Below are positions 54,116 to 62,587 of a stretch of DNA of 64,000 nucleotides, in pieces; position 1 is the first letter of the stretch; each line of letters begins with the position of its first letter. The notes below the pieces were generated by a model, which made no database searches, was not told where the DNA came from, and saw only the letters and a list, made by a program, of their open reading frames with translations. The position numbers were made by a program, and so were the translations under genes. The stretch comes from SHZI01 sp038214295. Lineage in GTDB: Bacteria > Pseudomonadota > Gammaproteobacteria > Steroidobacterales > GCA-2729495. Location of the stretch: NCBI GenBank assembly GCA_038214295.1, contig JBBQSA010000004.1:1-64000 (forward strand), in the 5' to 3' direction.

Positions 54116-54676
54116 ATGTTGCTCCGACCAGTGCCAATCCTCCTCTTGGCGATGTTAATTACCGCTTGCAGCACCTCGGGACTGCCGCCATTGCGCGGTA
54201 TCGGCCAGACGGTCGACCTGCCGCGCTTCATGGGGCCCTGGTACGTTATTGCCTGCATCCCGATCGACATCCCACTGCTGCCCATGCTTTCGGAAAAAGG
54301 CGCCCACAACGGCGTAGAAACCTACCAGCTGGCGCCCGACGGGACGATCGCGACCACCTACCGGTTCCGTCGCGGCGGCTTCGATGGCCCGGAGGTGGTC
54401 TTTACTCCCCGAGCTACCGTTGCGAACGCTCCGGTGAATTCCGAATGGAAGATGAAGTTCAAGTGGTACCTGCCGGCGGGCGATTACCTGATCCTGCACG
54501 TGGATCCTGCTTACCAGCGGACGATCATCGGCGTGCCGGACCGCAAGTACGTCTGGATCATGTCCCGGACGCCGACCATGCCCGCTGCGGAGTACCAGGA
54601 CCTGATGGCCAGGCTGCGGGCGATGAACTACGACACGACGCTCGTCGAGACCGTGCCCCAGAACTGGCCGGACTAA
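54116..54676 (+). CDS. Bacterial lipocalin (Blc-like) lipoprotein
   Basis: A 186-residue lipoprotein: signal MLLRPVPILLLAMLITA with Cys18. The lipocalin GxW motif is present in LPRFMGPWYVIACIPIDIPL, followed by YQLAPDGTIATTYRFRRGGF, similar to Blc. The YVWIMSRTPTMPAAEYQDLM end is also family-typical. Blc-type proteins bind lysophospholipids at the outer membrane. The start 54116 (not 54050) gives a proper signal peptide. It converges with a glycerophosphodiesterase and overlaps it by 4 bases, which fits a phospholipid-turnover theme. Confidence 0.87.
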   Translation: MLLRPVPILLLAMLITACSTSGLPPLRGIGQTVDLPRFMGPWYVIACIPIDIPLLPMLSEKGAHNGVETYQLAPDGTIATTYRFRRGGFDGPEVVFTPRATVANAPVNSEWKMKFKWYLPAGDYLILHVDPAYQRTIIGVPDRKYVWIMSRTPTMPAAEYQDLMARLRAMNYDTTLVETVPQNWPD

Positions 54677-55569
54677 GCTCCAGCCGCGAGGTGCTGCACT
54701 ACAACGTCGGGAAAGTCCGCGAAGACGCCATCGACCTGCAGGGAACCGAACAGCGCGTCCAGCAGCTCCGAGGGCGACGCGCAGCCGGCGGGCAGTTCAT
54801 CCACCCGGAACGTGTACGGGTGAACCAGCAGCCCCAAGCCCCGGGCTCTTGCGACCAGCCCCGTGTCCGGCCAGACCATGCCGAGGGGCGGCCCCAGGCC
54901 CTGGGCGCAGGTGGCCACGGCGGACAGCGCTTCCGGCGTTAGCGGCGCGCCATCGTCGAGCAACTGGATCAACGGCACCGCTGAGCCGAATTTCCCACGA
55001 ACCCTCAGTAGCTCAACCGGGTCAAAACACTGCACGAAGAAGCCATCGTCCGCGCTTTGGTAGCCGAAATCGGCAAGCGTCTCCACGACCCGGTCGCCCA
55101 GGGGAAAAGCATGCCGGGCGTGCCAGCCGGGATCCTTGATCTCGGTGTAGACCCCCGCCGTCCGGCCCGTAGACCGGTTCAGTCCCCGGATGAATTCGAG
55201 TTCTTCCGCGAGGGTGTGGATCCGGAACGAGCCGGTGTTCACCGGGAATCTCCCCGGGAAGCGGGCCGTGTCGGTCCCCTTCCGGCGCCGCTCCGTGACC
55301 CGGAGGCTCCTGAGCTCCGTCAGCGTGAAATCAATGCAGTAGTGCAGCCCGTCGGACCTGGAACGGCCGGGAAAGCGCTGGCCAACATCCGTGAGCTGGT
55401 CGAGGTGCAGATCGTGAAAAACGATGAGCTCGCCATCCCGGGTGCCGATTACATCCTGCTCGAGGAAATCGGCACCCATGGCGTGGGCCATGGCCTTGGC
55501 GGCGAAGGTGTGTTCCGGCAGGTAGCCGCTTGCCCCACGGTGCGCGATGACGGCGGGACGGCGGCTCAC
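54673..55569 (-). CDS. Glycerophosphodiester phosphodiesterase
   Basis: A 298-residue GDPD-family TIM-barrel enzyme releasing glycerol 3-phosphate from deacylated phospholipids. Catalytic and metal residues are present: VIAHRGASGYLPEHT (His10, Arg11, Glu19, His20), FLEQDVIGTRDG (Glu37, Asp39) and IVFHDLHLDQLTDV (His52). No signal peptide, so it is cytoplasmic, unlike GlpQ, which it otherwise resembles. Next to it (minus strand, 8 bases upstream) is a ferredoxin-NADP reductase gene. Confidence 0.92.
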   Translation of the reverse strand: MSRRPAVIAHRGASGYLPEHTFAAKAMAHAMGADFLEQDVIGTRDGELIVFHDLHLDQLTDVGQRFPGRSRSDGLHYCIDFTLTELRSLRVTERRRKGTDTARFPGRFPVNTGSFRIHTLAEELEFIRGLNRSTGRTAGVYTEIKDPGWHARHAFPLGDRVVETLADFGYQSADDGFFVQCFDPVELLRVRGKFGSAVPLIQLLDDGAPLTPEALSAVATCAQGLGPPLGMVWPDTGLVARARGLGLLVHPYTFRVDELPAGCASPSELLDALFGSLQVDGVFADFPDVVVQHLAAGA

Positions 55570-55577
55570 GGAGGCAG

Positions 55578-56606
55578 CTACTCGCCGGTCACGCCGAGGC
55601 GCTTCTGCATGAGCGGGCTGGTGGTCGTGTACTGCAGGTGAACCTTCTTGCCGGGCTCGATCAGCGCCTTGGCGGCAAAGGCCGCCAGGGCCGCCTCATG
55701 GAAACCGCTCAGGATGAGCTTCTTCTTGCCCGGGTAGTCGCAGATGTCGCCAATGGCAAAGATGCCGGGAATGTTGGTCTGGAAGGTCTCGGTGTCCACC
55801 GAAATGGCCTTCCGGTGCAGGTTGAGACCCCACTCCGCTATCGGCCCCAGCTTGGGCGACAGGCCGAAAAATACCAGCACATGGTCTGCCTCGACGAGGC
55901 GCGTGCCGCCGTCCTTCAGGCCGATTTCGATGCCGGCAAGCTGTCCGTCGTGGAGCGCGAGGCCCGTGGCGCTGGCGGTTTCGATGATTTCGAGTTCGCC
56001 CCTCGAGGCCCGGGTCTTGAGTTGTGCGACCGAGGCAGGCGCTGCCCGGTAGTCGTCCCGGCGATGGATGAGGGTCATCGACTTTGCGTCCGGCCCGAGG
56101 GCCAGCGCCCAATCCAGGGCCGAGTCGCCACCGCCCAGGATTACCAGCTTCTTGCCCGTGAACTGCGCCGGACTCTGCACGCGGTAATGAATACAGCGGT
56201 CCTCCAGCGCATCGGCGCCATCCAGGTGCAGCTTGCGTGGCTGGAAGGAACCCACACCACCGGCGATGAACACGGTCTTTGCCTGGAACTCCTTCCCCGG
56301 CGCGGTCTGGATCCGGAAGCCACCCTCCACAGGCTGTAGCGCGGCCACCTCCTCCCCCAGGTGAAACGTGGGGTGGAAAGGCTCGATCTGCTTCATCAGG
56401 TTGGCAACCAGTTCCGCGCCGGTGCAGACCGGTACCGCGGGTATATCGTAGATCGGCTTGTCCGGATACAGCCAGCTGCACTGCCCCCCGGGGGCCGGCA
56501 GGGAGTCCACCACATCGGCCTTGATGCCGAGCAGCCCGAGTTCGAATACCTGGAACAGGCCGCAGGGGCCAGCACCGATGATCAGCGCGTCTGTATGAAT
56601 TGTCAT
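55578..56606 (-). CDS. Ferredoxin/flavodoxin-NADP reductase (thioredoxin reductase-like)
   Basis: A 342-residue FAD/NADPH enzyme of the TrxR-like FNR group (as in Bacillus YumC and Chlorobium). The FAD motif GAGPCGLFQVFELGLLG is at 11-27, GQCSWLYPDKPIYDIPA is a group signature, and the NADPH motif is ILGGGDSALDWALAL. There is no CxxC between domains, which separates it from thioredoxin reductase. A run of nine C on the coding strand (56613-56621) lies just upstream of its ribosome site. Confidence 0.9.
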   Translation of the reverse strand: MTIHTDALIIGAGPCGLFQVFELGLLGIKADVVDSLPAPGGQCSWLYPDKPIYDIPAVPVCTGAELVANLMKQIEPFHPTFHLGEEVAALQPVEGGFRIQTAPGKEFQAKTVFIAGGVGSFQPRKLHLDGADALEDRCIHYRVQSPAQFTGKKLVILGGGDSALDWALALGPDAKSMTLIHRRDDYRAAPASVAQLKTRASRGELEIIETASATGLALHDGQLAGIEIGLKDGGTRLVEADHVLVFFGLSPKLGPIAEWGLNLHRKAISVDTETFQTNIPGIFAIGDICDYPGKKKLILSGFHEAALAAFAAKALIEPGKKVHLQYTTTSPLMQKRLGVTGE

Positions 56607-56771
56607 TCTCTTGGGGGGGGGCCGTAACGTCTCCGGCCACCGTACCGATTGCGGTTTCGCCGGGCGGGCCGGCGGGACTGAAATTTTACGTGAGCCGGCC
56701 GGACCGGAACAAGCGCACGCGAGTGTGGCACGACGCCACGGTGCCGGGGCTTGTCTGGGCTCGGGAGCAGG

Positions 56772-57224
56772 CTAGTCGAGCTTGAACTCCACGACGTCCC
56801 AGCGCGCGGTGTTTTCGTGGCGGGCGTGGAGGCGAATGGCGTCGACCAGGCTGCGGGCGTCCCATTCGACGATGTCCGCCACCCTGTCGAGAATGATCTT
56901 GTGGATCACGACTGTCCCCCCAAATGACCTGACGCCAATGATGGGTTTGTTGAAGGCGCCCGCACAGTCCATCTGGAAGGTCACCAGTTCGTGACCGCGG
57001 TCAAACAGGGAGACCGGAAGCACCATGATTTCGGAAGCCTTGATCTGGCTGCGCAGTTCCTCCTTGAGGGCTTCCTTGCCGCCCGCAGGCAGGCGATCAG
57101 GATCGCTGACGTTCAGGTAAAGGAACTTCTCCCGGCTTTCGAGGTACTCGAAGACGCGCAGGTAATCCTGATGTTTCTCGAAGAGATGGCTCACGAAAAC
57201 ACGGATCGGATCTTCATCGGACAT
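56772..57224 (-). CDS. TIR-like (ThsB/DUF1863-type) domain protein
   Basis: A 150-residue stand-alone TIR-like protein. The first strand is IRVFVSHLFEKHQDYLRV. Then LNVSDPDRLPAGGKEALKEE, LRSQIKASEIMVLPVSLF and FNKPIIGVRSFGG follow, the layout of the MTH538/ThsB group. In canonical TIR NADases the third helix carries W-x-x-E; here HELVTFQMDCAGAF puts Gln84 at the Glu position. NAD cleavage is therefore doubtful. The start 57224 has GGAGGG upstream. No ThsA or other effector is adjacent; the divergent neighbour is an EEP hydrolase. Confidence 0.75.
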   Translation of the reverse strand: MSDEDPIRVFVSHLFEKHQDYLRVFEYLESREKFLYLNVSDPDRLPAGGKEALKEELRSQIKASEIMVLPVSLFDRGHELVTFQMDCAGAFNKPIIGVRSFGGTVVIHKIILDRVADIVEWDARSLVDAIRLHARHENTARWDVVEFKLD

Positions 57225-57304
57225 GCATCTACCCTCCGCTGGCCTCATCCCAAAATACCACGGAGTTTCAACCCCGGTGGCTGGGGATTACACTGGGCCC
57301 GAAC

Positions 57305-58039
57305 ATGCGGCTCCTGGTATACAACATCCGATACGCCGTTGGCGCAGGAATGCCGCCCCATCTGCCGGTTCCGGGTGCAGGCTACCTCTTTGGGAATCCG
57401 GGAAACCTCGACAACATCATAGATTTCATCAAGGGCAGCCGCCCTGATGTGGTTGGACTCCTCGAAGTGGATGTGGGCTCGGTGCGCAGCGGCGGGGTGA
57501 ACCAGGCGGAGGCCATCGCCGGCGCCCTGGGCCACTACTCCTGCTACCAGAGCAAGTACGGCGAGGAATCGGTGAACCAGTTGCTGCCAATCCTGCGCAA
57601 GCAGGCCAACGCGTTTCTGGCTGCTCCGCATATTCTCGGCGAACGCTTCCACTATTTCGACACGGGCATCAAGCGGCTGGTGATTGAACTTGAGCTCGAT
57701 GGGGTAGTCATCTTCCTGGTGCATCTCTCGCTCAAGTACCGGCATCGCCAGATCCAGCTTCGTCACCTCTACGAGCTGATATCAAGGACGCGAAAGCCGG
57801 TGATACTGGCCGGTGACTTCAATACCTTCTGGGGCGAGAGCGAGACGTTCCTGTTCATGAAGGCGGCGGGCCTGCGGAGTGCCAACGTCGATGGACTGGC
57901 CTCTTACCCGAGCAAGTCGCCACGCATGGAGCTGGACTTCGTGCTCTACGGTGATGGCATCCATATCACCTCTTTCGAGGTGCCACGGGTTTTGCATTCC
58001 GACCACCTGCCCTTGCTGTGCGATTTCGAATTGAGGTAG
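57305..58039 (+). CDS. Endonuclease/exonuclease/phosphatase (EEP) family hydrolase
   Basis: A 244-residue EEP protein (DNase I/AP endonuclease/sphingomyelinase fold). All catalytic elements are visible: LLVYNIRY (Asn7), VGLLEVDVG (Glu), VHLSLKYRHRQIQ (His), ILAGDFNTFWGE (Asp-x-Asn), RMELDFVLY and VLHSDHLPLL (Asp-His). An active Mg-dependent phosphodiesterase or phosphatase is expected. It has no signal peptide, so it is intracellular. Divergent from the TIR-like gene (80 bases) and followed by the beta-oxidation gene 4 bases later. Confidence 0.87.
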   Translation: MRLLVYNIRYAVGAGMPPHLPVPGAGYLFGNPGNLDNIIDFIKGSRPDVVGLLEVDVGSVRSGGVNQAEAIAGALGHYSCYQSKYGEESVNQLLPILRKQANAFLAAPHILGERFHYFDTGIKRLVIELELDGVVIFLVHLSLKYRHRQIQLRHLYELISRTRKPVILAGDFNTFWGESETFLFMKAAGLRSANVDGLASYPSKSPRMELDFVLYGDGIHITSFEVPRVLHSDHLPLLCDFELR

Positions 58040-58043
58040 TTCC

Positions 58044-60098
58044 ATGACGCAAGAAACGTCCCCGTCCGGCGCGGCTGAAATGCGGCACTGGCGGCTCGAC
58101 ATCGATGCGAACGACACTGCCTGGCTGTGCTTTGACCGGGCCGATGCAGGGGCAAATACGCTTTCCGCCGAGACCATGGCGGAGTTGCACTCCGTTCTCG
58201 CGACGCTGTCGGCGAGGAAACTGCGCGGACTCGTGGTCTATTCCGGCAAGGAGTCGGGCTTTATTGCGGGCGCCGATATCAACGAATTTCCGCAGCTGGA
58301 CTCCGAGGAGCGGGCCTTTACGCTGACCCGGCAGGGACAGCAGGTCCTGGAGGCACTGGAACGGCTGCCCTGCCCCACCGTGGCAGTGCTGAACGGCTTT
58401 GCGCTGGGCGGCGGGCTCGAGCTTGCCCTGGCCTGCAGCTACCGCCTCGCCCTTGCCAGCGAGCACAAGTTGTTCGGACTTCCGGAAGTCCAGCTCGGCG
58501 TGCATCCGGGATTTGGCGGCACGGTGCGCCTGCCCCGCCTGGTCGGCGTGCGCAAGGCCATGGACCTGATGCTCACTGGCCGTTCGGTTAGCCCCGGCGA
58601 GGCGCTGGCTGCGGGCCTGGTGGACGGGCTGGCCACCGCCGGCGACTGGCGGCAGTCGGCCGTGCGCCTGCTGGCCAAGCGCCCGCCACGGCGGTCCGCT
58701 CCCCTGCTCGACCGGCTCCTGGCTGCTGGACCCCTGCGGCCGCTGCTGGCGAGGACGCTGCGCCAGAAGACGAGCCGGAAGGCCCACGAAGAGCACTATC
58801 CCGCGCCCTACGCGATCATCGACCTCTGGGAGCAGTTCGGGGCCGCTGACTCGACGGCGGCCTACGAGGCTGAAGCCCGGTCGTTCGGGCGACTGGTAAT
58901 GACAGCGGCCTCCCGCAACCTGGTCCGGGTCTTTTTCCTGCAGGAGCGGCTGAAGAAGCTCGGCTCGCCAAAGACGGGGATCCGGAATGTGCATGTCATC
59001 GGTGCGGGCGTGATGGGCGGCGACATTGCCGCGTGGTGCGCCCTCCGGGGCCTCAACGTCACCCTTCAGGACAGGGATATCAAGTTCATCGAGCCGGCCC
59101 TGGCGCGGGCCCGTAAACTGTTTGCCAGGAAACTGCGGCAGCCCGGGGCCGCAGACGCCGCGCTCGCCCGTCTCCAGGCGGATCCGGCGGGCGACGGGGT
59201 GGCTGCCGCAGACCTCGTCATCGAGGCCGTCTTCGAGGACCTGGAGGTCAAGCGCCAGGTCTACGAGCGACTGGAGCCGGCCCTGAAGCCGGGGGTTGTG
59301 CTGGCCACCAACACATCCAGCATTCCGCTGGAGCAGCTCGGCACCTGCCTGAAGGACCCGGGCCGGCTGATCGGCATGCATTTCTTCAACCCGGTGGCCC
59401 AGTTGCCCCTGGTGGAGATCATCGCGGCGACCGGCAGCGCCGCGGAGGCGCTCGCGACCGGCACGAGCTTCGCCCGGCAAATCGGCAAGCTGCCGGTTCC
59501 CTGCCGGAGCCACCCGGGTTTCCTGGTCAATCGCATTCTGGCGCCCTACATGGGCGAGGCCATGGAAATGATCCGGGAGGGTGTCCCGCTGGCCGAAATC
59601 GATCAGGCGGCCGTGGAGTTTGGTATGCCCCTGGGACCAATCGAACTGGCCGATTCGGTCGGCCTCGATGTGGCCGATCACGTCGCGCGAATCCTGGCGC
59701 CCGTGCTGGGGCGGGAGCCGGCGCCCGAGCTGGAGGAACTGGTCGGCCAGGGCAACCTGGGCCTCAAGACGGGTCGGGGGTTCTACACCTACCGGGACCG
59801 CAAGCCGGTGCGACCGGACCTCGTGTGGGGCTCGGCCAGCCCGGCTGTTCAGGACCGGCTGATCTACGCGATGCTCAACGAGGCAGCCGCCTGCCTACAT
59901 GACGGGATCGTCAGCGACCCGGACCTGGTCGACGCTGGCGTGATCTTTGGCACCGGGTTTGCGCCATTTCGCGGGGGGCCGCTCCACTATGCCCGGGAAC
60001 TGGGCATCGACCAGGTCGAGGCCCGACTGCAGGAGCTGGCCAGCCGGCACGGTCCCCGCTTCAAGCCATCCCCCGGCTGGGCCCGTCTCCGGAACTGA
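58044..60098 (+). CDS. Bifunctional enoyl-CoA hydratase / 3-hydroxyacyl-CoA dehydrogenase
   Basis: A 684-residue FadB/FadJ-like beta-oxidation protein. The hydratase half has SGKESGFIAGADINEF (oxyanion hole), FALGGGLELALACSYRLALA and PEVQLGVHPGFGGTVRLPRL. The dehydrogenase half starts near residue 313 with VHVIGAGVMGGDIAAWCALR and includes NTSSIPLEQLG and GMHFFNPVAQLPLVEII. FadB-like dual domain order is N-hydratase, C-dehydrogenase. No thiolase (fadA/fadI) lies beside it, so fadB or fadJ cannot be chosen. Confidence 0.92.
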   Translation: MTQETSPSGAAEMRHWRLDIDANDTAWLCFDRADAGANTLSAETMAELHSVLATLSARKLRGLVVYSGKESGFIAGADINEFPQLDSEERAFTLTRQGQQVLEALERLPCPTVAVLNGFALGGGLELALACSYRLALASEHKLFGLPEVQLGVHPGFGGTVRLPRLVGVRKAMDLMLTGRSVSPGEALAAGLVDGLATAGDWRQSAVRLLAKRPPRRSAPLLDRLLAAGPLRPLLARTLRQKTSRKAHEEHYPAPYAIIDLWEQFGAADSTAAYEAEARSFGRLVMTAASRNLVRVFFLQERLKKLGSPKTGIRNVHVIGAGVMGGDIAAWCALRGLNVTLQDRDIKFIEPALARARKLFARKLRQPGAADAALARLQADPAGDGVAAADLVIEAVFEDLEVKRQVYERLEPALKPGVVLATNTSSIPLEQLGTCLKDPGRLIGMHFFNPVAQLPLVEIIAATGSAAEALATGTSFARQIGKLPVPCRSHPGFLVNRILAPYMGEAMEMIREGVPLAEIDQAAVEFGMPLGPIELADSVGLDVADHVARILAPVLGREPAPELEELVGQGNLGLKTGRGFYTYRDRKPVRPDLVWGSASPAVQDRLIYAMLNEAAACLHDGIVSDPDLVDAGVIFGTGFAPFRGGPLHYARELGIDQVEARLQELASRHGPRFKPSPGWARLRN

Positions 60099-60162
60099 CC
60101 TCACAGATTCGGAAGATAGAGACTGTCACCTTTTAAAATCGTACGGTTACAATGCTTCCCTG

Positions 60163-61209
60163 ATGACTTCTTCAGCTGTTACCCCGGACTTGCTGCGGCG
60201 TTTCTCCCCCCTGGACGGGCTCAAGCGGGAGAACGTGGCCGCGTTGGCGAAGAAAATGGAAGTCCGGATTCTCGAGAGTGGCAAACAGCTGCTCCGCGAG
60301 GGGGACACCGACAAACGCACCTACTACCTCGTTGCCGGGACACTGGAACTGACTGATCGCAGCGGGGGCAGCCGGCTGCTGCGTGCGGGCACGGACGAGG
60401 CGCAAAAGCCCGTTACCCCTGCGCTGCCACGCCGCTACACCATCCGCGCGGTTGACCGGGTGGAGTACGTCTCCGTCGACACGGAGCTGCTCGACGTCAT
60501 GCTGACCTGGGACCAGACGGGCAGCTATGAGGTCAACGAACTGAGCAGCGAAGACCACGGCAGCTCTGACGACTGGATGACCACGCTCCTGCAGACGAAG
60601 GCCTTTCACCGGATACCGCCCGGCAATATCCAGGCCATTTTCATGCGGATGCAACAGGTGCACTTCCATGTAGGAGAAGTGATCATCAAGCAGGGTGATG
60701 AAGGCGACTATTTCTACGTCATTACCCGCGGCCGCTGCGCGGTAACCCGCGAAACTCCCCTGAACAAGGAAGGCATCAAGCTCGCCGAACTGGCCGTCGG
60801 CGACACCTTCGGCGAGGAGGCGCTGATTTCGCACAGTCGCCGGAACGCGACGGTCACGATGCTGACCGATGGCACCCTGATGCGGCTGGGCAAGAGCGAC
60901 TTCAATACGCTACTCAACGAGCCCATGGTGGCCTGGGTTGATCATGAGGAGGCCCGGCGTATTGTTGCCGCCGGTGGCAAGTGGCTCGATGTGCGCCTTC
61001 CCAGCGAGTTCGAGGCCTTCCACGAGCCCGGGGCCATCAACATCCCGCTGTACTTCATCAGGCTGAAGCTGAACACCCTCAGCACAGACACGACCTACAT
61101 CGTGTGTTGCGACACCGGCAGGCGCAGCTCCGCCGGCGCGTTCGTCCTCAATGAGCGCGGCTTTGACACGCGTGTGCTGCGCGGCGGGCTCAATCTGGCC
61201 AGCCGCTAG
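60163..61209 (+). CDS. Double cyclic-nucleotide-binding domain plus rhodanese protein
   Basis: A 348-residue protein with three modules: a divergent CNB domain (1-125: ILESGKQLLREGDTDKRTYY), a canonical CNB domain (140-265: GEVIIKQGDEGDYFYVITRG, and the phosphate-cassette-like VGDTFGEEALISHSRRNATV), and a C-terminal rhodanese (WLDVRLPSEFEAFHEPGAIN, active-site CCDTGRRSSAGAF). No DNA-binding helix-turn-helix is visible, so it is not a Crp regulator. It may couple cAMP/cGMP or another nucleotide to sulfur transfer (inference). Confidence 0.85.
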   Translation: MTSSAVTPDLLRRFSPLDGLKRENVAALAKKMEVRILESGKQLLREGDTDKRTYYLVAGTLELTDRSGGSRLLRAGTDEAQKPVTPALPRRYTIRAVDRVEYVSVDTELLDVMLTWDQTGSYEVNELSSEDHGSSDDWMTTLLQTKAFHRIPPGNIQAIFMRMQQVHFHVGEVIIKQGDEGDYFYVITRGRCAVTRETPLNKEGIKLAELAVGDTFGEEALISHSRRNATVTMLTDGTLMRLGKSDFNTLLNEPMVAWVDHEEARRIVAAGGKWLDVRLPSEFEAFHEPGAINIPLYFIRLKLNTLSTDTTYIVCCDTGRRSSAGAFVLNERGFDTRVLRGGLNLASR

Positions 61210-61218
61210 CCGGCAGCA

Positions 61219-61557
61219 CTACATGGTGTGCGTGGGCTTGTCTCCGCCGAGGGCCCCGGCCAGGTAATTCTCGATCTTCTTCTGGGTCGCGCCGTTGTCC
61301 TGGTCGCTGAACTGGACCCCGATGCCCGCTGTGCGCTTGCCTTGGGCACCTTTCGGGGTCACCCAGATCACCCGGCCGGCCACCGGGATCTTTTCGTCCT
61401 CGCCCATGATATTCAGCAGCATGAACACCTCGTCCCCGATCCGGTAGCTGCTGCTCGTGGGAATGAACAAGCCGCCATTCCGAATGAAGGGCATGTACGC
61501 CAGGTACAGGGCGCTCTTGTCCCTGATGGTCAACGTCAGCAATCCGGGTTTCGACAT
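61219..61557 (-). CDS. pilZ: PilZ domain protein (type IV pilus PilZ)
   Basis: A 112-residue single PilZ domain starting at ATG 61557. It has LLTLTIRDKSALYLAYMPFI, NGGLFIPTSSSYRIGDEVFM and AGRVIWVTPKGAQGKRTAGI. The RxxxR c-di-GMP motif is absent, as in the founding PilZ of type IV pili, which acts with FimX/PilB rather than binding the second messenger. Position right after holB (4-base gap) is the classical pilZ location. Confidence 0.9.
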   Translation of the reverse strand: MSKPGLLTLTIRDKSALYLAYMPFIRNGGLFIPTSSSYRIGDEVFMLLNIMGEDEKIPVAGRVIWVTPKGAQGKRTAGIGVQFSDQDNGATQKKIENYLAGALGGDKPTHTM

Positions 61558-61561
61558 ATGA

Positions 61562-62548
61562 CTACCTGGCAGCTCCAGCCGCACCGTACCACCACATGAG
61601 CAGGTCAGCGAACACCGCTTCCATGTTCAGGGCGCGGTCCTTGAGGCGCTGCGCCTCCGTGACCTGTTCCAGGTAGGCGCAGCAGGCTGCCATGTTCACG
61701 GGCGCATCAGGAATTTTCAAGGGCGCCAGTCCGTTCCCCCGCTCGCCCGGGGTGGACAGCTGTCGCCGCAGCAGATCCGCTACCTGCAGATAGAGCCAGC
61801 GCAGGCAGACGCCGGCGTCGCGCCGGGCCCAGACGCGTGCGATCGTGGTCGGCGGCGTTGCCCGGTCGATCAGTTGTTGCAGTTCCCCCGTGAGCTCTGC
61901 CAGCAGCGGCGCGAGGCCACCCGACTTCTCATCGCCCAGTACCGCGCGGGCCCCCAGCGGGGCTCCCGCCGCAAAGGCCAGGGCCCGTTCGCAGGCGCTG
62001 CGGTCCGGATGACGCGCCACAAGCCAGTCGAGCGCCGCGGCCGGGGCCGGGGCAGACAGTCGGATACGCTCGCAACGGCTGATGATCGTTGCCGGAAGAC
62101 GGTTGGGCGCATCCGCCACCAGGATGATGGTCGTGGCCCGCGGTGGCTCCTCCAGGGTCTTCAGCAGCGTGTTGGCGGCGTTGGCATTCATTACCTCGGC
62201 GGGCCAGATCAGTGCCACCTTCCACCCGCCGTTGTGACTGGTCAGGCCCAGCGCCCGGTTCAGGTCCCGGATCTGGTCAACCTTGATGACACGGGAGTCC
62301 TCCTCGGGTCCGACATTCCAGTAGTCAGGATGGGGTACACCGGCCAGCTCGTCGGCGGGCTCATCCAGGGAGGGACGCCAGCCGGAATCCAGCAGGCGCG
62401 CCGCGACCGTCAGTGCGAAATACCGTCGGCCGATCCCCGCCGGGCCGTGTATGAGCAACGCCTGGGGTGTCTGCCCCCTGGCCAGTCGCCCCTCAAAACG
62501 CCCCAGGGCGTCGTCCAGCCAGGGCACCCTAGACGAGCTATTAGTCAT
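61562..62548 (-). CDS. holB: DNA polymerase III delta-prime subunit
   Basis: A 328-residue clamp-loader subunit. It starts RVPWLDDALGRFEGRLARGQ, then QALLIHGPAGIGRRYFALTV, where Arg-Arg replaces the Walker GK[ST], normal for the non-ATPase delta-prime. LLKTLEEPPRATTIILVADA and LPATIISRCERIRL (sensor/SRC motif) are conserved. It is 39 bases after tmk and 4 before pilZ. Confidence 0.94.
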   Translation of the reverse strand: MTNSSSRVPWLDDALGRFEGRLARGQTPQALLIHGPAGIGRRYFALTVAARLLDSGWRPSLDEPADELAGVPHPDYWNVGPEEDSRVIKVDQIRDLNRALGLTSHNGGWKVALIWPAEVMNANAANTLLKTLEEPPRATTIILVADAPNRLPATIISRCERIRLSAPAPAAALDWLVARHPDRSACERALAFAAGAPLGARAVLGDEKSGGLAPLLAELTGELQQLIDRATPPTTIARVWARRDAGVCLRWLYLQVADLLRRQLSTPGERGNGLAPLKIPDAPVNMAACCAYLEQVTEAQRLKDRALNMEAVFADLLMWWYGAAGAAR

Positions 62549-62587
62549 TTTAAAACATCATCATAGGAGGCATATATCGAGTGATAT

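Noticed and set aside
61562..62548. Loss of the Walker A lysine in HolB as evidence of decay
   Set aside because: Delta-prime subunits normally lack a functional P-loop, so this is expected.
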